Positions 52,260-60,719 of a DNA stretch of 64,000 bases are shown here, piece by piece. How positions within the stretch are numbered: position 1 is the stretch's first letter; each line of letters opens with the position of its first letter. This stretch comes from SP197 sp965242595. Its GTDB lineage: Bacteria > Pseudomonadota > Alphaproteobacteria > SP197. The position numbers and the translations under genes were made by a program. Location of the stretch: assembly GCA_965242595.1 (NCBI GenBank), contig OZ251464.1, forward strand, positions 868,001 through 932,000, read 5' to 3'. The notes under the pieces are model-generated. The model saw only the letters and a program-made list of their open reading frames with translations, did not search any database and was not told where the DNA came from.

Positions 52260-53386
52260 GCGAGCCTTCGCCGCCGGAAAACCGCCCCCGCCTGCTGCTG
52301 CTGCCGGGCGATGGCATCGGGCCAGAGGTGATGGCCGCCGTCCGCCAGGCGCTGGCTTGGTTCGAATCCCGCCGCCAGCTGTCGTTCCAGGTCGAAGAAG
52401 GCCTGGTCGGCGGCGCCAGCCTGGATGCCTGCGGCGTGCCGCTGGCCGCGGATGTGCTGGCCCGGGCCCAGGCCGCCGATGCGGTGCTGTTCGGCGCCGT
52501 CGGCGGCCCCCGCTGGGATGGGCTGGATTTTGCGCGCAAGCCGGAACGGGCGCTGCTGGCCCTGCGCAAAGAGATGGGGCTGTTCGCCAATCTGCGCCCG
52601 GCCCGGGTGTTCCCGGCCCTGGCCAGCGCCTCCAGCCTGAAGGAAGAGCTGGTCTCCGGCCTGGATGTCGTCATCGTGCGCGAGCTCACCGGCGGCATCT
52701 ATTTCGGCACCCCGCGCGGCATCGAAGATCTCGGCGGCGGGCGGCGGCGCGGCGTCAACACCCTGGTCTATGACAGCGACGAGATCCGCCGCGTCGGACG
52801 GGTGGCGTTCGATCTGGCGGCGAAGCGCAGCGGCAGGGTCACCAGCGTCGATAAGGCCAATGTGCTGGAATCCACCCTGCTGTGGCGCCAGGAGATCGCA
52901 CAGCTCGCCGCCGATGAATACCCGCATATCCAGCTTTCCCACATGTATGCCGACAACGCCGCCATGCAGCTGGTGCGCCAGCCCAAACAGTTCGACGTCA
53001 TCGTCACCACCAACATGTTCGGCGACATCCTGTCCGATTGCGCCGCCATGCTCACCGGCTCCCTGGGCATGCTGCCTTCGGCTTCGCTGGGGGCGCGGGG
53101 GCGTGCTGGCGGGCGCCTTCCGGCCCTCTACGAGCCGGTCCACGGCTCCGCCCCCGATATCGCCGGGCAAGGGCTGGCGAATCCGCTCGCCATGCTGTCC
53201 AGCTTCGCCATGATGCTGGCCACCAGCTTCGGCCTGCACCGGGAGGCACAGCTGCTGGAGGATGCCATCGCCAACACGCTGGCCGCCGGCCTGCGCACGG
53301 CCGATATCGCGGCCGGCGCCCGCCCCGTCTCCACCGCCGCCATGGCCGACGCCATCGTCCAGGAGCTGGAGCGGCTGGCGCCCTGA
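52256..53386 (+). CDS. leuB: 3-isopropylmalate dehydrogenase
   Basis: 376 residues. It oxidises and decarboxylates 3-isopropylmalate with NAD. Landmarks are LLLLPGDGIGPEVM at the start, the substrate arginines in MGLFANLRPARVFP, VRELTGGIYFG, VDKANVLESTLLWR, YADNAAMQLV and the metal-binding TTNMFGDILSDCAAML. LYEPVHGSAPDIAG lies near the end. The start overlaps leuD. In many alphaproteobacteria asd follows directly; here a second autotransporter gene lies between. Confidence 0.97.
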   Translation: MSEPSPPENRPRLLLLPGDGIGPEVMAAVRQALAWFESRRQLSFQVEEGLVGGASLDACGVPLAADVLARAQAADAVLFGAVGGPRWDGLDFARKPERALLALRKEMGLFANLRPARVFPALASASSLKEELVSGLDVVIVRELTGGIYFGTPRGIEDLGGGRRRGVNTLVYDSDEIRRVGRVAFDLAAKRSGRVTSVDKANVLESTLLWRQEIAQLAADEYPHIQLSHMYADNAAMQLVRQPKQFDVIVTTNMFGDILSDCAAMLTGSLGMLPSASLGARGRAGGRLPALYEPVHGSAPDIAGQGLANPLAMLSSFAMMLATSFGLHREAQLLEDAIANTLAAGLRTADIAAGARPVSTAAMADAIVQELERLAP

Positions 53387-53434
53387 AACCGGCCGGCCGC
53401 GCCAGGCCCTGGCAGACCGGCGGCATATGCGCGC

Positions 53435-53461
53435 TTGTTGCGGGGTGGGGGGCGGTATAGT
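53435..53461 (+). promoter_or_regulatory. Probable promoter of the second autotransporter gene
   Basis: TTGTTG (53435-53440), 15 bases, then TATAGT (53456-53461), followed by TTTTCT. The -10 element is close to consensus and stands out in a GC-rich region. It would make the gene independent of the leucine operon. The spacer is short. Confidence 0.5.
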
Positions 53462-53463
53462 TT

Positions 53464-53487
53464 TCTCCCCGCATCGTTGGGGGGAGA
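53464..53487 (+). promoter_or_regulatory. Hairpin that could mask the ribosome-binding site
   Basis: TCTCCCC (53464-53470) pairs perfectly with GGGGAGA (53481-53487) across a 10-base loop. The 3' arm is the ribosome-binding site, seven bases before the ATG at 53494. If transcription starts upstream of 53464 the site would be sequestered. A start near 53468, predicted from the -10 box, would remove part of the stem. Confidence 0.45.
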
Positions 53488-53493
53488 GGCGTC

Positions 53494-56400
53494 ATGTGGA
53501 AAGATGGGATGGGCTTCGCCCGGGCCGGGTGGGCGGGGGCGGTCGTGGCCGCCGTGCTGGCCATAGGCGCGGGGGAGGCGGCGGCTCAGCGCGTGTGCAG
53601 CAACATGCCCACCGGCGCCCAGACCATCGACTGCACCCGGGGGGACGCGAACGACATCGATATCGACGCCCACGATGTCGCCATCTCGACGACCGGCGCG
53701 CAGGCCTTCGGCGTCTATGCCAGGCACACGGGCAGCGGTGCCGTCAATGTCGCCCTGACCGGCGGTTCCGTCACCACCACGGGCGCGCAGGGCTATGGCG
53801 TCATCGGCTGGCATGTCGGCGCCAGCGGCGCCGTCGACATCGACATCAAGAACACCATCGTCAAGACCAGCGGCTTCAACGCCTTCGGCGTCATCGGCGT
53901 TCATCAAGGCGCGGGGACGGTGGCCGTGAATGTCGATATCGAGGGCGGCGTCGTGGAGACGACGGGCTACCCCGCTCACGCCGTCCGCGCCGTGCAGGCG
54001 GGCCCGGGCGATGTCGCCCTCGTGCTGAAAGACACCACCGTCAGAACCACCAACGCCGGCACCGCCCATGGCGCCGTCGCCCAGCACACAGGCGCGACGG
54101 GCAGCCTCCGCCTCGACGTCCGGGGCGGGTCCGTCGAGACATTCGGGATGCATTCCTTCGCCATCTTCGGCAGCGGCACGGCCGACAGCGCGCCCGGAGG
54201 GGTCGCGGTGAGCGTTACGGATGCCTCCGTCACGACCAGGGGGCGGTTCGCCCGCGCCATCGTCGCGCGCCACCGGGGCGAGGGCGCCGTCGCCGTCGAT
54301 GTGTTGGGCAACACGGCCGTCACGGCGGAAGGCGAGGGCGGCATCGGCGTCGAGGCGCTTGGTGGCAGCGGTGGCACCGTCGAGATCGAGGTCGGCGCGG
54401 AGGTCGCGATCGAGGCGCCGTTCGCAAACGGCATCGTTGGCCGCCGGACGGCCCCAGGCCTCCAGATGGCCGCGCCGGGCCGCATGGTCGTCACGCACAG
54501 GGGGCAGGTCCGGGCCCGGAATGTGGGCATTTTCACCTGGGTCGATCCCATGAGCGGCTCCACCTTCGGGGATGGGGAAAGCGCGGCTGTGACGGCCGGA
54601 GACGAACCGGCGATCCATATCGTCTCCAGCGGCGACATCGCGGTGGGCGAGAATGTGATGGACGCCTATATCCGCGCCGCCGTGGCGGGCGAAGACGAGA
54701 CGCTTCAGGCGGGCGAGCAGGCCGTCCTCGACGCCATCGCGGCGGGCGATTCCAACGCCCTGGGGACGGCATTGGCGGCCCTTCCCGACAGCTATAGCGA
54801 CGCCTGGCGGACACGCATGCGGGGCTTTCTGGCCGCGCGCGCCCTGAGCCCGACGGATCGCTTCAGCTGGACGGGAGGGGTAGAGCCGACGGACCCCGGC
54901 CGCAGGCTGGCAGACGAGGCGGCAGGCGAGATTCTGGGCCTTGCCCATGCCGGCATCCGCGCCATGGCGCTTTCCCACCTCGCGGTCGTCAACCATATCC
55001 GGGAAGGCGATGTGGACCCCAACATCGTTGCCTCCGTCGCCACCATCGCCGCCATCGCCGCGAATGCCCGCACCCCGCAGCAGCAGGAGACGCTCGCCAT
55101 GCAGCAGGAGACGCTTGCCACGCAGCGGATGCTCTCGCCTGCCGAGCGGGCGGTGCTGGCGGCGGCGCTGACCGGCGGCGATCTGGATGCGGCCCTGGCG
55201 GCGCTGCCTGCCGCCTATACCGACGCCTGGAAGGACGAAGTCCGGCGCCGCGCGGCGGGCTACAACACCGGCGACATCCAGGTGGACATCGACGGCGGCA
55301 CCATCGCCTCCGATGGCGACGGCGTGGATGCGCGCTATGCGCTGGCCCACGACCGCAACGGCGCCATCGCCGTCACCGTGGCCGAAGGGGCGCGGATCGC
55401 CGGCGCCCGCCACGGCCTCTATCTCGGCGGCGCCGGCCTGGCCGCGAACGGCCTGCGCGCCCAGACGGCAACGGTGGCGGGCATGGCGATGGGCGGAACC
55501 GGCGCGGGGGTCTATCTGGCCGGCGGCGGACGGCTGACGGTGGCCGCCAGCGGACGCATCGGCGCCACCTCGGGCATGGCCGTGCTTTCCGACGGCGCTG
55601 GCGACTTGGTGGCAACGGTGGCCGGCGAGGTGGCAGGCGACATCCGCGCCCGTGGCAGCGGCGCCCTGACGCTGGATGTGAGGGCAGGCGGCGTTGTCAC
55701 CGGCACGGTCCACGATGCCGGCCCGATGACGGTGGCGGGCAGCATCGGCCGTCTTCTCTACAGCCATGGCGGCGCAGTGACGGTGGCCGCTGGCGGCCGG
55801 CTCACCGGCATCGAGGGCGAGGCGATCCGCAGCGCGGCGGGCGACCTGTCGGTGACGGTGGCGCGTGCGGGCGCGGTGGCTGGCGCTATCCTGGCCATGG
55901 ACGGCGCCCTGACCGCCACGGTGGCGGGCAGAGTGGCGGGCGATATCCACACCCAGGGCGGCGCCCTGACCGCCACGGTGGCGGGCAGAGTGGCAGGCGA
56001 CATCCACACCCAGGGCGGCGACCTGACCGCCATGGTGACAGGCACGATCGCTGGCGACATCCGCGCCCAGGACGGCGACCTGGTGGCTACGGTCGCCGGA
56101 AGGGTCGATGGCAACCTGATCGGTGAGGGCGCCCTGAACGCCATCGTCTCCGGCACGGTGACGGGCGATATCCTGGGCCGCGGCACAGGCGAGCACATGG
56201 TGACGGTGGCCGAAGGCGCCAGCGTAACCGGCACCATCCATCTGGCCGCCAGCACGGTGGCGCTGGCCGGCACGGCCGGGCAGGTGCGCCTGGAGCGCGG
56301 CGGCGTGGTGACGGTGGCCGCCGGCGGGCGCATCGCCGGCATCGAGGGTGTCGCCATCCGCAGCGCCAGCGGCGACCTGACGGCGACGGTGGCCGGCACC

Positions 56401-57750
56401 CTGGCCGGCGACGTTTTCGCCCTGGGCGCCGGCGCCCACCGCGTCACGGTGGCCCAGGGCGGCCGGGTGGCGGGAACCGTGCGGCTGTCATCCGCCGGCG
56501 ACACGGTGGCCGTGGACGGCGCCGTCGCCCGCGTGCAGCTGGATGAAGGCGGCATGGTCACGGTGGGCGCGTCGGGCCAGGTCACCGGCATCGAGGTCGC
56601 TGGCGCCCGCGAGGCCATCCGCAGCGAGGCGGGCGAGCTGGTGGTGGCGATCGAGCTCGCCAGCGACGAGACGGCGATCGAGGCCGTGAGCCGGGTGCGG
56701 GGCCGGATCGAAGAGAAGGGCGGAACGCCTTCGGTGGTGCTCCAGCGCGGCGGCGAGGCGGTTCCGGTGGCGGTCGGGCGCGCGGGCACGCGGGATTCGG
56801 TGCCGTCGGGCGCCTTCGATGTGGGGCTGCGCACCGACGAGCGTGGCGGCTACCGGCTGGAAAGCGGCTATGCGCCGCGCACCCGCGTCTATGAGGCGCT
56901 GCCGTCGGTGGTGCTGGCGCTGAACGATCTGCCGGCCCGCGCCCTGTCTGTGGCGCGCGCCCCCAATGGCGGCTGGGGTCAGGTGGAGGCCTCGCGCGGG
57001 TCGTGGAAGGCGGACGCCACCACCACGGGCACGGCCTATGACCGGCGCCGCTATGGCGTGCAGGCGGGGATCGATGTGCCGCTGGGCGAGGCCTGGCTGG
57101 TGGGCGTGTCGCTGCATCACCGGCGGGTGCGGGCGGATGTGGACGCTGGCGGCAAGATCGAGGCGGCAGGCACCGGCGCGGGGCTTTCCGCCCGGCTGGA
57201 TGCCGGCGACGGCCTCTATCTGGACGGGCGGGCGGCGGCGACCTGGTCCGCCATCGACCTGTCGTCCCAGGCGCGCGGCGTGCTGGAGGAAGATGTGGTG
57301 GGCGTGGGCTGGGCGCTGGGGCTGGAGGCCGGGCAGCGCCTGTCCCTGGCTGCTGGCGGTCTGGGCACGGTGCTTGTGACGCCGCGCGCGGGGCTGACCC
57401 ATGCCCAGGCGTCGCTGGATGGGTTCACGGATGCGCTGGGGGTTGGCGTGGCGCCGGAGCGTTCGCGCAGCCTGAAGGGCCGGGCCGGCGTGGCGGTGGA
57501 GCTGACCCCGCGCGCGGGAAGCCGCCTGTTCGCCTCGCTGGATGTCGAGCGCGAGCTGCGCCGCAAGCTGCGTCTGACGGTGGGTGAGACGCGTCTGGAG
57601 ACGCGCTTGCGCCCATCGTCGCTGGCCGTCGGCCTGGGCGGCGCCCATGGCTGGGGCGCGGGCCGCTACCAGGTGCAGGGCATGGTGAGCTACAGCGCCG
57701 GCGGCGGCCACAGCTATGGCGGCGGCATCGCCCTGACAACGCGCTTCTGA
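53494..57750 (+). CDS. Autotransporter with repeat-rich passenger
   Basis: 1418 residues. The signal peptide (WAGAVVAAVLAIGAGEAAA) is cleaved near residue 32. Residues about 40-400 form short Gly/Val/Thr repeats (VTTTGAQ, VKTSGFN, VETTGYP) typical of a beta-helix passenger. Two Ala-rich insertions share ALAALPxxYxDAW (about residues 425 and 565), with a QQETLA duplication between them. Residues about 700-1100 are TVAGxVxGDI repeats, with a 19-residue unit (57 bases) duplicated near 55906-56019. The barrel (about 1146-1418) begins GGWGQVEASRGSW and ends TTRF, the terminal Phe signal for BAM. It lies alone between leuB and asd with its own promoter. The ligand is unknown. Confidence 0.9.
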   Translation: MWKDGMGFARAGWAGAVVAAVLAIGAGEAAAQRVCSNMPTGAQTIDCTRGDANDIDIDAHDVAISTTGAQAFGVYARHTGSGAVNVALTGGSVTTTGAQGYGVIGWHVGASGAVDIDIKNTIVKTSGFNAFGVIGVHQGAGTVAVNVDIEGGVVETTGYPAHAVRAVQAGPGDVALVLKDTTVRTTNAGTAHGAVAQHTGATGSLRLDVRGGSVETFGMHSFAIFGSGTADSAPGGVAVSVTDASVTTRGRFARAIVARHRGEGAVAVDVLGNTAVTAEGEGGIGVEALGGSGGTVEIEVGAEVAIEAPFANGIVGRRTAPGLQMAAPGRMVVTHRGQVRARNVGIFTWVDPMSGSTFGDGESAAVTAGDEPAIHIVSSGDIAVGENVMDAYIRAAVAGEDETLQAGEQAVLDAIAAGDSNALGTALAALPDSYSDAWRTRMRGFLAARALSPTDRFSWTGGVEPTDPGRRLADEAAGEILGLAHAGIRAMALSHLAVVNHIREGDVDPNIVASVATIAAIAANARTPQQQETLAMQQETLATQRMLSPAERAVLAAALTGGDLDAALAALPAAYTDAWKDEVRRRAAGYNTGDIQVDIDGGTIASDGDGVDARYALAHDRNGAIAVTVAEGARIAGARHGLYLGGAGLAANGLRAQTATVAGMAMGGTGAGVYLAGGGRLTVAASGRIGATSGMAVLSDGAGDLVATVAGEVAGDIRARGSGALTLDVRAGGVVTGTVHDAGPMTVAGSIGRLLYSHGGAVTVAAGGRLTGIEGEAIRSAAGDLSVTVARAGAVAGAILAMDGALTATVAGRVAGDIHTQGGALTATVAGRVAGDIHTQGGDLTAMVTGTIAGDIRAQDGDLVATVAGRVDGNLIGEGALNAIVSGTVTGDILGRGTGEHMVTVAEGASVTGTIHLAASTVALAGTAGQVRLERGGVVTVAAGGRIAGIEGVAIRSASGDLTATVAGTLAGDVFALGAGAHRVTVAQGGRVAGTVRLSSAGDTVAVDGAVARVQLDEGGMVTVGASGQVTGIEVAGAREAIRSEAGELVVAIELASDETAIEAVSRVRGRIEEKGGTPSVVLQRGGEAVPVAVGRAGTRDSVPSGAFDVGLRTDERGGYRLESGYAPRTRVYEALPSVVLALNDLPARALSVARAPNGGWGQVEASRGSWKADATTTGTAYDRRRYGVQAGIDVPLGEAWLVGVSLHHRRVRADVDAGGKIEAAGTGAGLSARLDAGDGLYLDGRAAATWSAIDLSSQARGVLEEDVVGVGWALGLEAGQRLSLAAGGLGTVLVTPRAGLTHAQASLDGFTDALGVGVAPERSRSLKGRAGVAVELTPRAGSRLFASLDVERELRRKLRLTVGETRLETRLRPSSLAVGLGGAHGWGAGRYQVQGMVSYSAGGGHSYGGGIALTTRF
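55906..56019 (+). repeat. 57-base tandem duplication in the autotransporter passenger
   Basis: Two nearly identical 57-base units encode GALTATVAGRVAGDIHTQG twice; more diverged copies follow (MVTGTIAGDIRAQ, TVAGRVDGNLIG). This suggests recent growth of the stalk by one rung-sized unit. Confidence 0.8.
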
Positions 57751-57829
57751 CCGGGCGCCCCTCTGCCGCCGCCTTGGCAGGGCGGCGCGCGGGGCGTATG
57801 GTCCGCGCCCTCTGGGCGGAGGCGGTGAT

Positions 57830-58870
57830 ATGGGCTACCGGGTGGCGGTGGCGGGCGCAACCGGCGCGGTCGGCGGCGAGATGCTGCGGCTGCTGGCAGA
57901 GCGCAATTTTCCCGCCGACGATGTGGTCGCGCTCGCCTCGCGGCGTTCCGTCGGGCGCGAGGTCTCGTTCGGCGATACCGTCCTCGCCTGCCAGGATCTG
58001 GAAGGCTTCGATTTCCACGGCACCGATCTGGCCCTGTTCTCGCCGGGCGCCAGGGCCTCCGAAGCCCACGCCCCGCGCGCGGCGGCGGCCGATTGCATCG
58101 TCATCGACAACACTTCGCGCTTCCGCTACGACGAGGACATTCCCCTGGTGGTGCCGGAGGTCAACCCTCACCGCCTGGGGATGTTCGAAAACCGCTACAT
58201 CGTCGCCAATCCCAACTGCTCCACCATCCAGATGGTGGTGGCGCTGAAGCCGCTGGCCGATCTGGTCCCCATCCGCCGCGTGGTGGTGGCGACCTATCAG
58301 TCCGCCGGCGGGGCCGGGCGGCGCGGCATGGACGAGCTCTACGAACAGACCCGCAAGCGCTTCTGGAACGAGCGCCACGAGGCGGAGGTCTTCCCCACCG
58401 AGATCGCCTTCAACTGCATCCCCCATATCGACAGCTTCATGGACGACGGCGCCACCCGCGAGGAATGGAAGATGGCGGTGGAGACGCGCAAGATCATGGA
58501 GGCGCCGATCCAGGTGCAGGCCACCTGCGTGCGCGTGCCGGTGTTCGTCGGCCATGCCGAGGCGCTGGCGGTGGAATTCGAGGCCCCGCTCGGCCCCGAC
58601 GAGGCCCGCGAGCAGCTGGCCGATTCCGACGGCATCGTGGTGCTGGACCGGCCCGAGGCCGGCGGCTACGCCACCCAGAAGGGCTGCGCCGGCGACGAGG
58701 CGGTCTATGTCAGCCGCATCCGCGCGGATGCCAGCGTCCAGCACGGCCTGGCGCTGTGGGTGGTGGCCGACAATCTGCGCAAGGGCGCGGCGCTGAACGC
58801 CATCCAGATCGCCGAAGAGCTGGACCGCCGCTTTCTTTCCCCCCGCCCCCGCCCCCGCAGCGCCGCCTGA
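57830..58870 (+). CDS. asd: Aspartate-semialdehyde dehydrogenase
   Basis: 346 residues. The NADP site is MGYRVAVAGATGAVGGEMLRLL. The catalytic Cys is in VANPNCSTIQMV, with the TYQSAGGAGRRGMDEL segment and a substrate-binding RVPVFVGHAEAL region. It reduces aspartyl phosphate on the route to lysine, threonine and methionine. The ATG at 57830 follows GGGCGGAGGCGGTGAT. It is separated from its usual neighbour leuB by the autotransporter gene. It converges with the pyridoxal-kinase-like gene, with three bases between the stops. Confidence 0.97.
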   Translation: MGYRVAVAGATGAVGGEMLRLLAERNFPADDVVALASRRSVGREVSFGDTVLACQDLEGFDFHGTDLALFSPGARASEAHAPRAAAADCIVIDNTSRFRYDEDIPLVVPEVNPHRLGMFENRYIVANPNCSTIQMVVALKPLADLVPIRRVVVATYQSAGGAGRRGMDELYEQTRKRFWNERHEAEVFPTEIAFNCIPHIDSFMDDGATREEWKMAVETRKIMEAPIQVQATCVRVPVFVGHAEALAVEFEAPLGPDEAREQLADSDGIVVLDRPEAGGYATQKGCAGDEAVYVSRIRADASVQHGLALWVVADNLRKGAALNAIQIAEELDRRFLSPRPRPRSAA

Positions 58871-58873
58871 AGC

Positions 58874-59719
58874 CTACCCCAGCCGCTGCGGCCTGGGCGG
58901 CTGCGAAGGGCGGGCGATCTCCGCCTGGGCCGCCACCAGCGCCATCTCGTCCATCCCCAGCGCCACCGTCTGCCGCAGCACGCCGTGGGTGGCGCCCACG
59001 GCATGGCTCAGGGCTTCGGGCAGCGGTGCGCCGCGCAGGGTCAGCGCCGTGAAGATGGCCGCCATCGTGTCGCCGGCCCCGTCCACCGGCACCTCCAGGC
59101 GCGGCACGGCAACGCTCCAGGCGCCGGTGCCGTCGATGGCCAGGGCCGGCACGCTGGCGGGAAAGCCGGCGCGGACGTCCAGCGATGTCACCACCACCGT
59201 CTCCGGCCCGGCCCGGCGCAGCTCGCGCCCGGCGGCCAGCGCCTGCTCCAGGCTGGAGACCTGCCGCCCGGCCAGAAACTCCAACTCGACATGGTTGGGG
59301 AACAGAATGTCGGCCCGGGGCACCAGGCGGTCGCGCAGCCATTCCGGCACCCCCGGCGGCACGAAGACGCCGTTCTCGTTCCCCATCACCGGGTCGCAGG
59401 CATAAAGGGCGCCGGGGCTGGCGGCGCGCACCGCCTCCAGGGCGTGCAGCACCACCTCGCCCAGCTCCTCGCCGCCGATAAAGCCGGTCAGCAGACAGCG
59501 GCAACGCTCCAGCCCGCGCCTGGCGGTGCCGTCGATCAGGTCGCGCACCCAGTCCAGCGCCAGGGCTCGGCCCTTGTGATCGGGCCAGCCCAGATGGTTG
59601 GAAAACACCACGCTGGGCACCGCGTCCACCTCGAACCCCAGCAGCTGCAAGGGCAGGGTGGCGGCGTTGAGCCCGACATGGCCGCGCACGACATGGGACT
59701 GGATGGTGAGAATGTCCAT
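58874..59719 (-). CDS. pdxY: Pyridoxal kinase, PdxY-like
   Basis: 281 residues from the ATG at 59719 (MDILTIQSHVVRGHVGLNAA), the usual PdxY/PdxK start. It phosphorylates pyridoxal with ATP in the B6 salvage route. VVFSNHLGWPDHKG and GYIG-like LTGFIGGEELGE lie in the expected places, DPVMGNENGVFV follows, and the ribokinase-family VDGAGDTMAAIFTA anion hole lies near the C-terminus. The gene stands alone, convergent with asd and divergent from the lyase gene 109 bases away. The PdxY rather than PdxK assignment is from overall look. Confidence 0.88.
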   Translation of the reverse strand: MDILTIQSHVVRGHVGLNAATLPLQLLGFEVDAVPSVVFSNHLGWPDHKGRALALDWVRDLIDGTARRGLERCRCLLTGFIGGEELGEVVLHALEAVRAASPGALYACDPVMGNENGVFVPPGVPEWLRDRLVPRADILFPNHVELEFLAGRQVSSLEQALAAGRELRRAGPETVVVTSLDVRAGFPASVPALAIDGTGAWSVAVPRLEVPVDGAGDTMAAIFTALTLRGAPLPEALSHAVGATHGVLRQTVALGMDEMALVAAQAEIARPSQPPRPQRLG

Positions 59720-59828
59720 GGCGCCCGCTTTTCTCCCGGCCCTCGTTCCAGTGCCGCATCCTGCCGGCGGCAAGTTGCCCGCCACCCGGGCGCGACTATA
59801 ATCCAGCCGCCGGCCCAGGGGAGGCTTC

Positions 59829-60719
59829 ATGCCCCGCACCCATCGCCCGCGCCGCAGCGTGCTCTACATGCCGGGTTCCAACGCCCGCGCCCTGGAAAAG
59901 GCGAAGGCGCTGGCGGCCGACGGCCTGATCTTCGATCTCGAGGATGCGGTCGCGCCCGACGCCAAGGACGCCGCCCGGCGCCAGGTGTGCCAGGCGGTGA
60001 AGGCGGGCGGCTATGGCGTGCGCGAGCTGGTGGTCCGCGTCAACGGCCTCGCCACCCCCTGGGGCCATGACGACATCGCCCAGGCGGCCCGTTGCGGCGC
60101 CCATGCCATCCTGCTGCCGAAGGTGGAAGGCGCCGGCTATATCCGCGAGGTGCTCTCCATCATGGCCATCGCCGGCGCGCCGGACACCATGGCGCTGTGG
60201 TGCATGATGGAAACGCCGCTGGCCATGCTCCATGCCGAGCGCATCGCCGCCGCCAGCCCCCGCATCGCCGTGCTGGTGATGGGCACCTCCGATCTCGCCA
60301 AGGATCTCTCCGCCCGCCATCGGGCCGACCGGCTGCCGCTGATCACCGGCCTGGGGCTGGCGCTGCTGGCGGCACGCGCCTTCGACCTTTCGATCCTGGA
60401 CGGCGTCCATCTCGACCTCGCCGATATGGACGGTTTCGAGGCCGCCTGCAGCCAGGGCCGCGATCTGGGCTTCGACGGCAAAACCCTGATCCACCCCCGC
60501 CAGCTGGACGCCGCCAACCGCATCTTCGGGCCGTCCGAGGGGGAGGTGGCCCAGGCCCGGCGCATCATCGCCGCCCATGGCGAAGCGACGCGGGAGGGCA
60601 AGGGCGTGGTGGTGGTGGATGGCCGCCTGGTGGAAAACCTGCATGTGGCCGAAGCGCACCGCACCCTGGCCCTGGCCGAAGCCATCGCGGGGGCCGGGCG
60701 CGGCGCCGGCGGACGATGA
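59829..60719 (+). CDS. HpcH/HpaI-type CoA-ester lyase, probable malyl-CoA lyase or thioesterase
   Basis: 296 residues of the CitE/malyl-CoA lyase group. RRSVLYMPGSNARALEKAKAL, LIFDLEDAVAPDAKD with the metal-binding acidic residues, VVRVNGLATPWGHDD, LPKVEGAGYI and the CMMETPLAMLHAE segment are all typical. The stop overlaps the next gene (ATGA), which encodes a mesaconyl-CoA hydratase-like protein. Those partners occur together in the ethylmalonyl-CoA pathway, where Mcl enzymes split malyl-CoA or methylmalyl-CoA and Mcl2 hydrolyses malyl-CoA. Lyase and thioesterase cannot be separated by eye. Other CitE-like roles are possible. Confidence 0.82.
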   Translation: MPRTHRPRRSVLYMPGSNARALEKAKALAADGLIFDLEDAVAPDAKDAARRQVCQAVKAGGYGVRELVVRVNGLATPWGHDDIAQAARCGAHAILLPKVEGAGYIREVLSIMAIAGAPDTMALWCMMETPLAMLHAERIAAASPRIAVLVMGTSDLAKDLSARHRADRLPLITGLGLALLAARAFDLSILDGVHLDLADMDGFEAACSQGRDLGFDGKTLIHPRQLDAANRIFGPSEGEVAQARRIIAAHGEATREGKGVVVVDGRLVENLHVAEAHRTLALAEAIAGAGRGAGGR

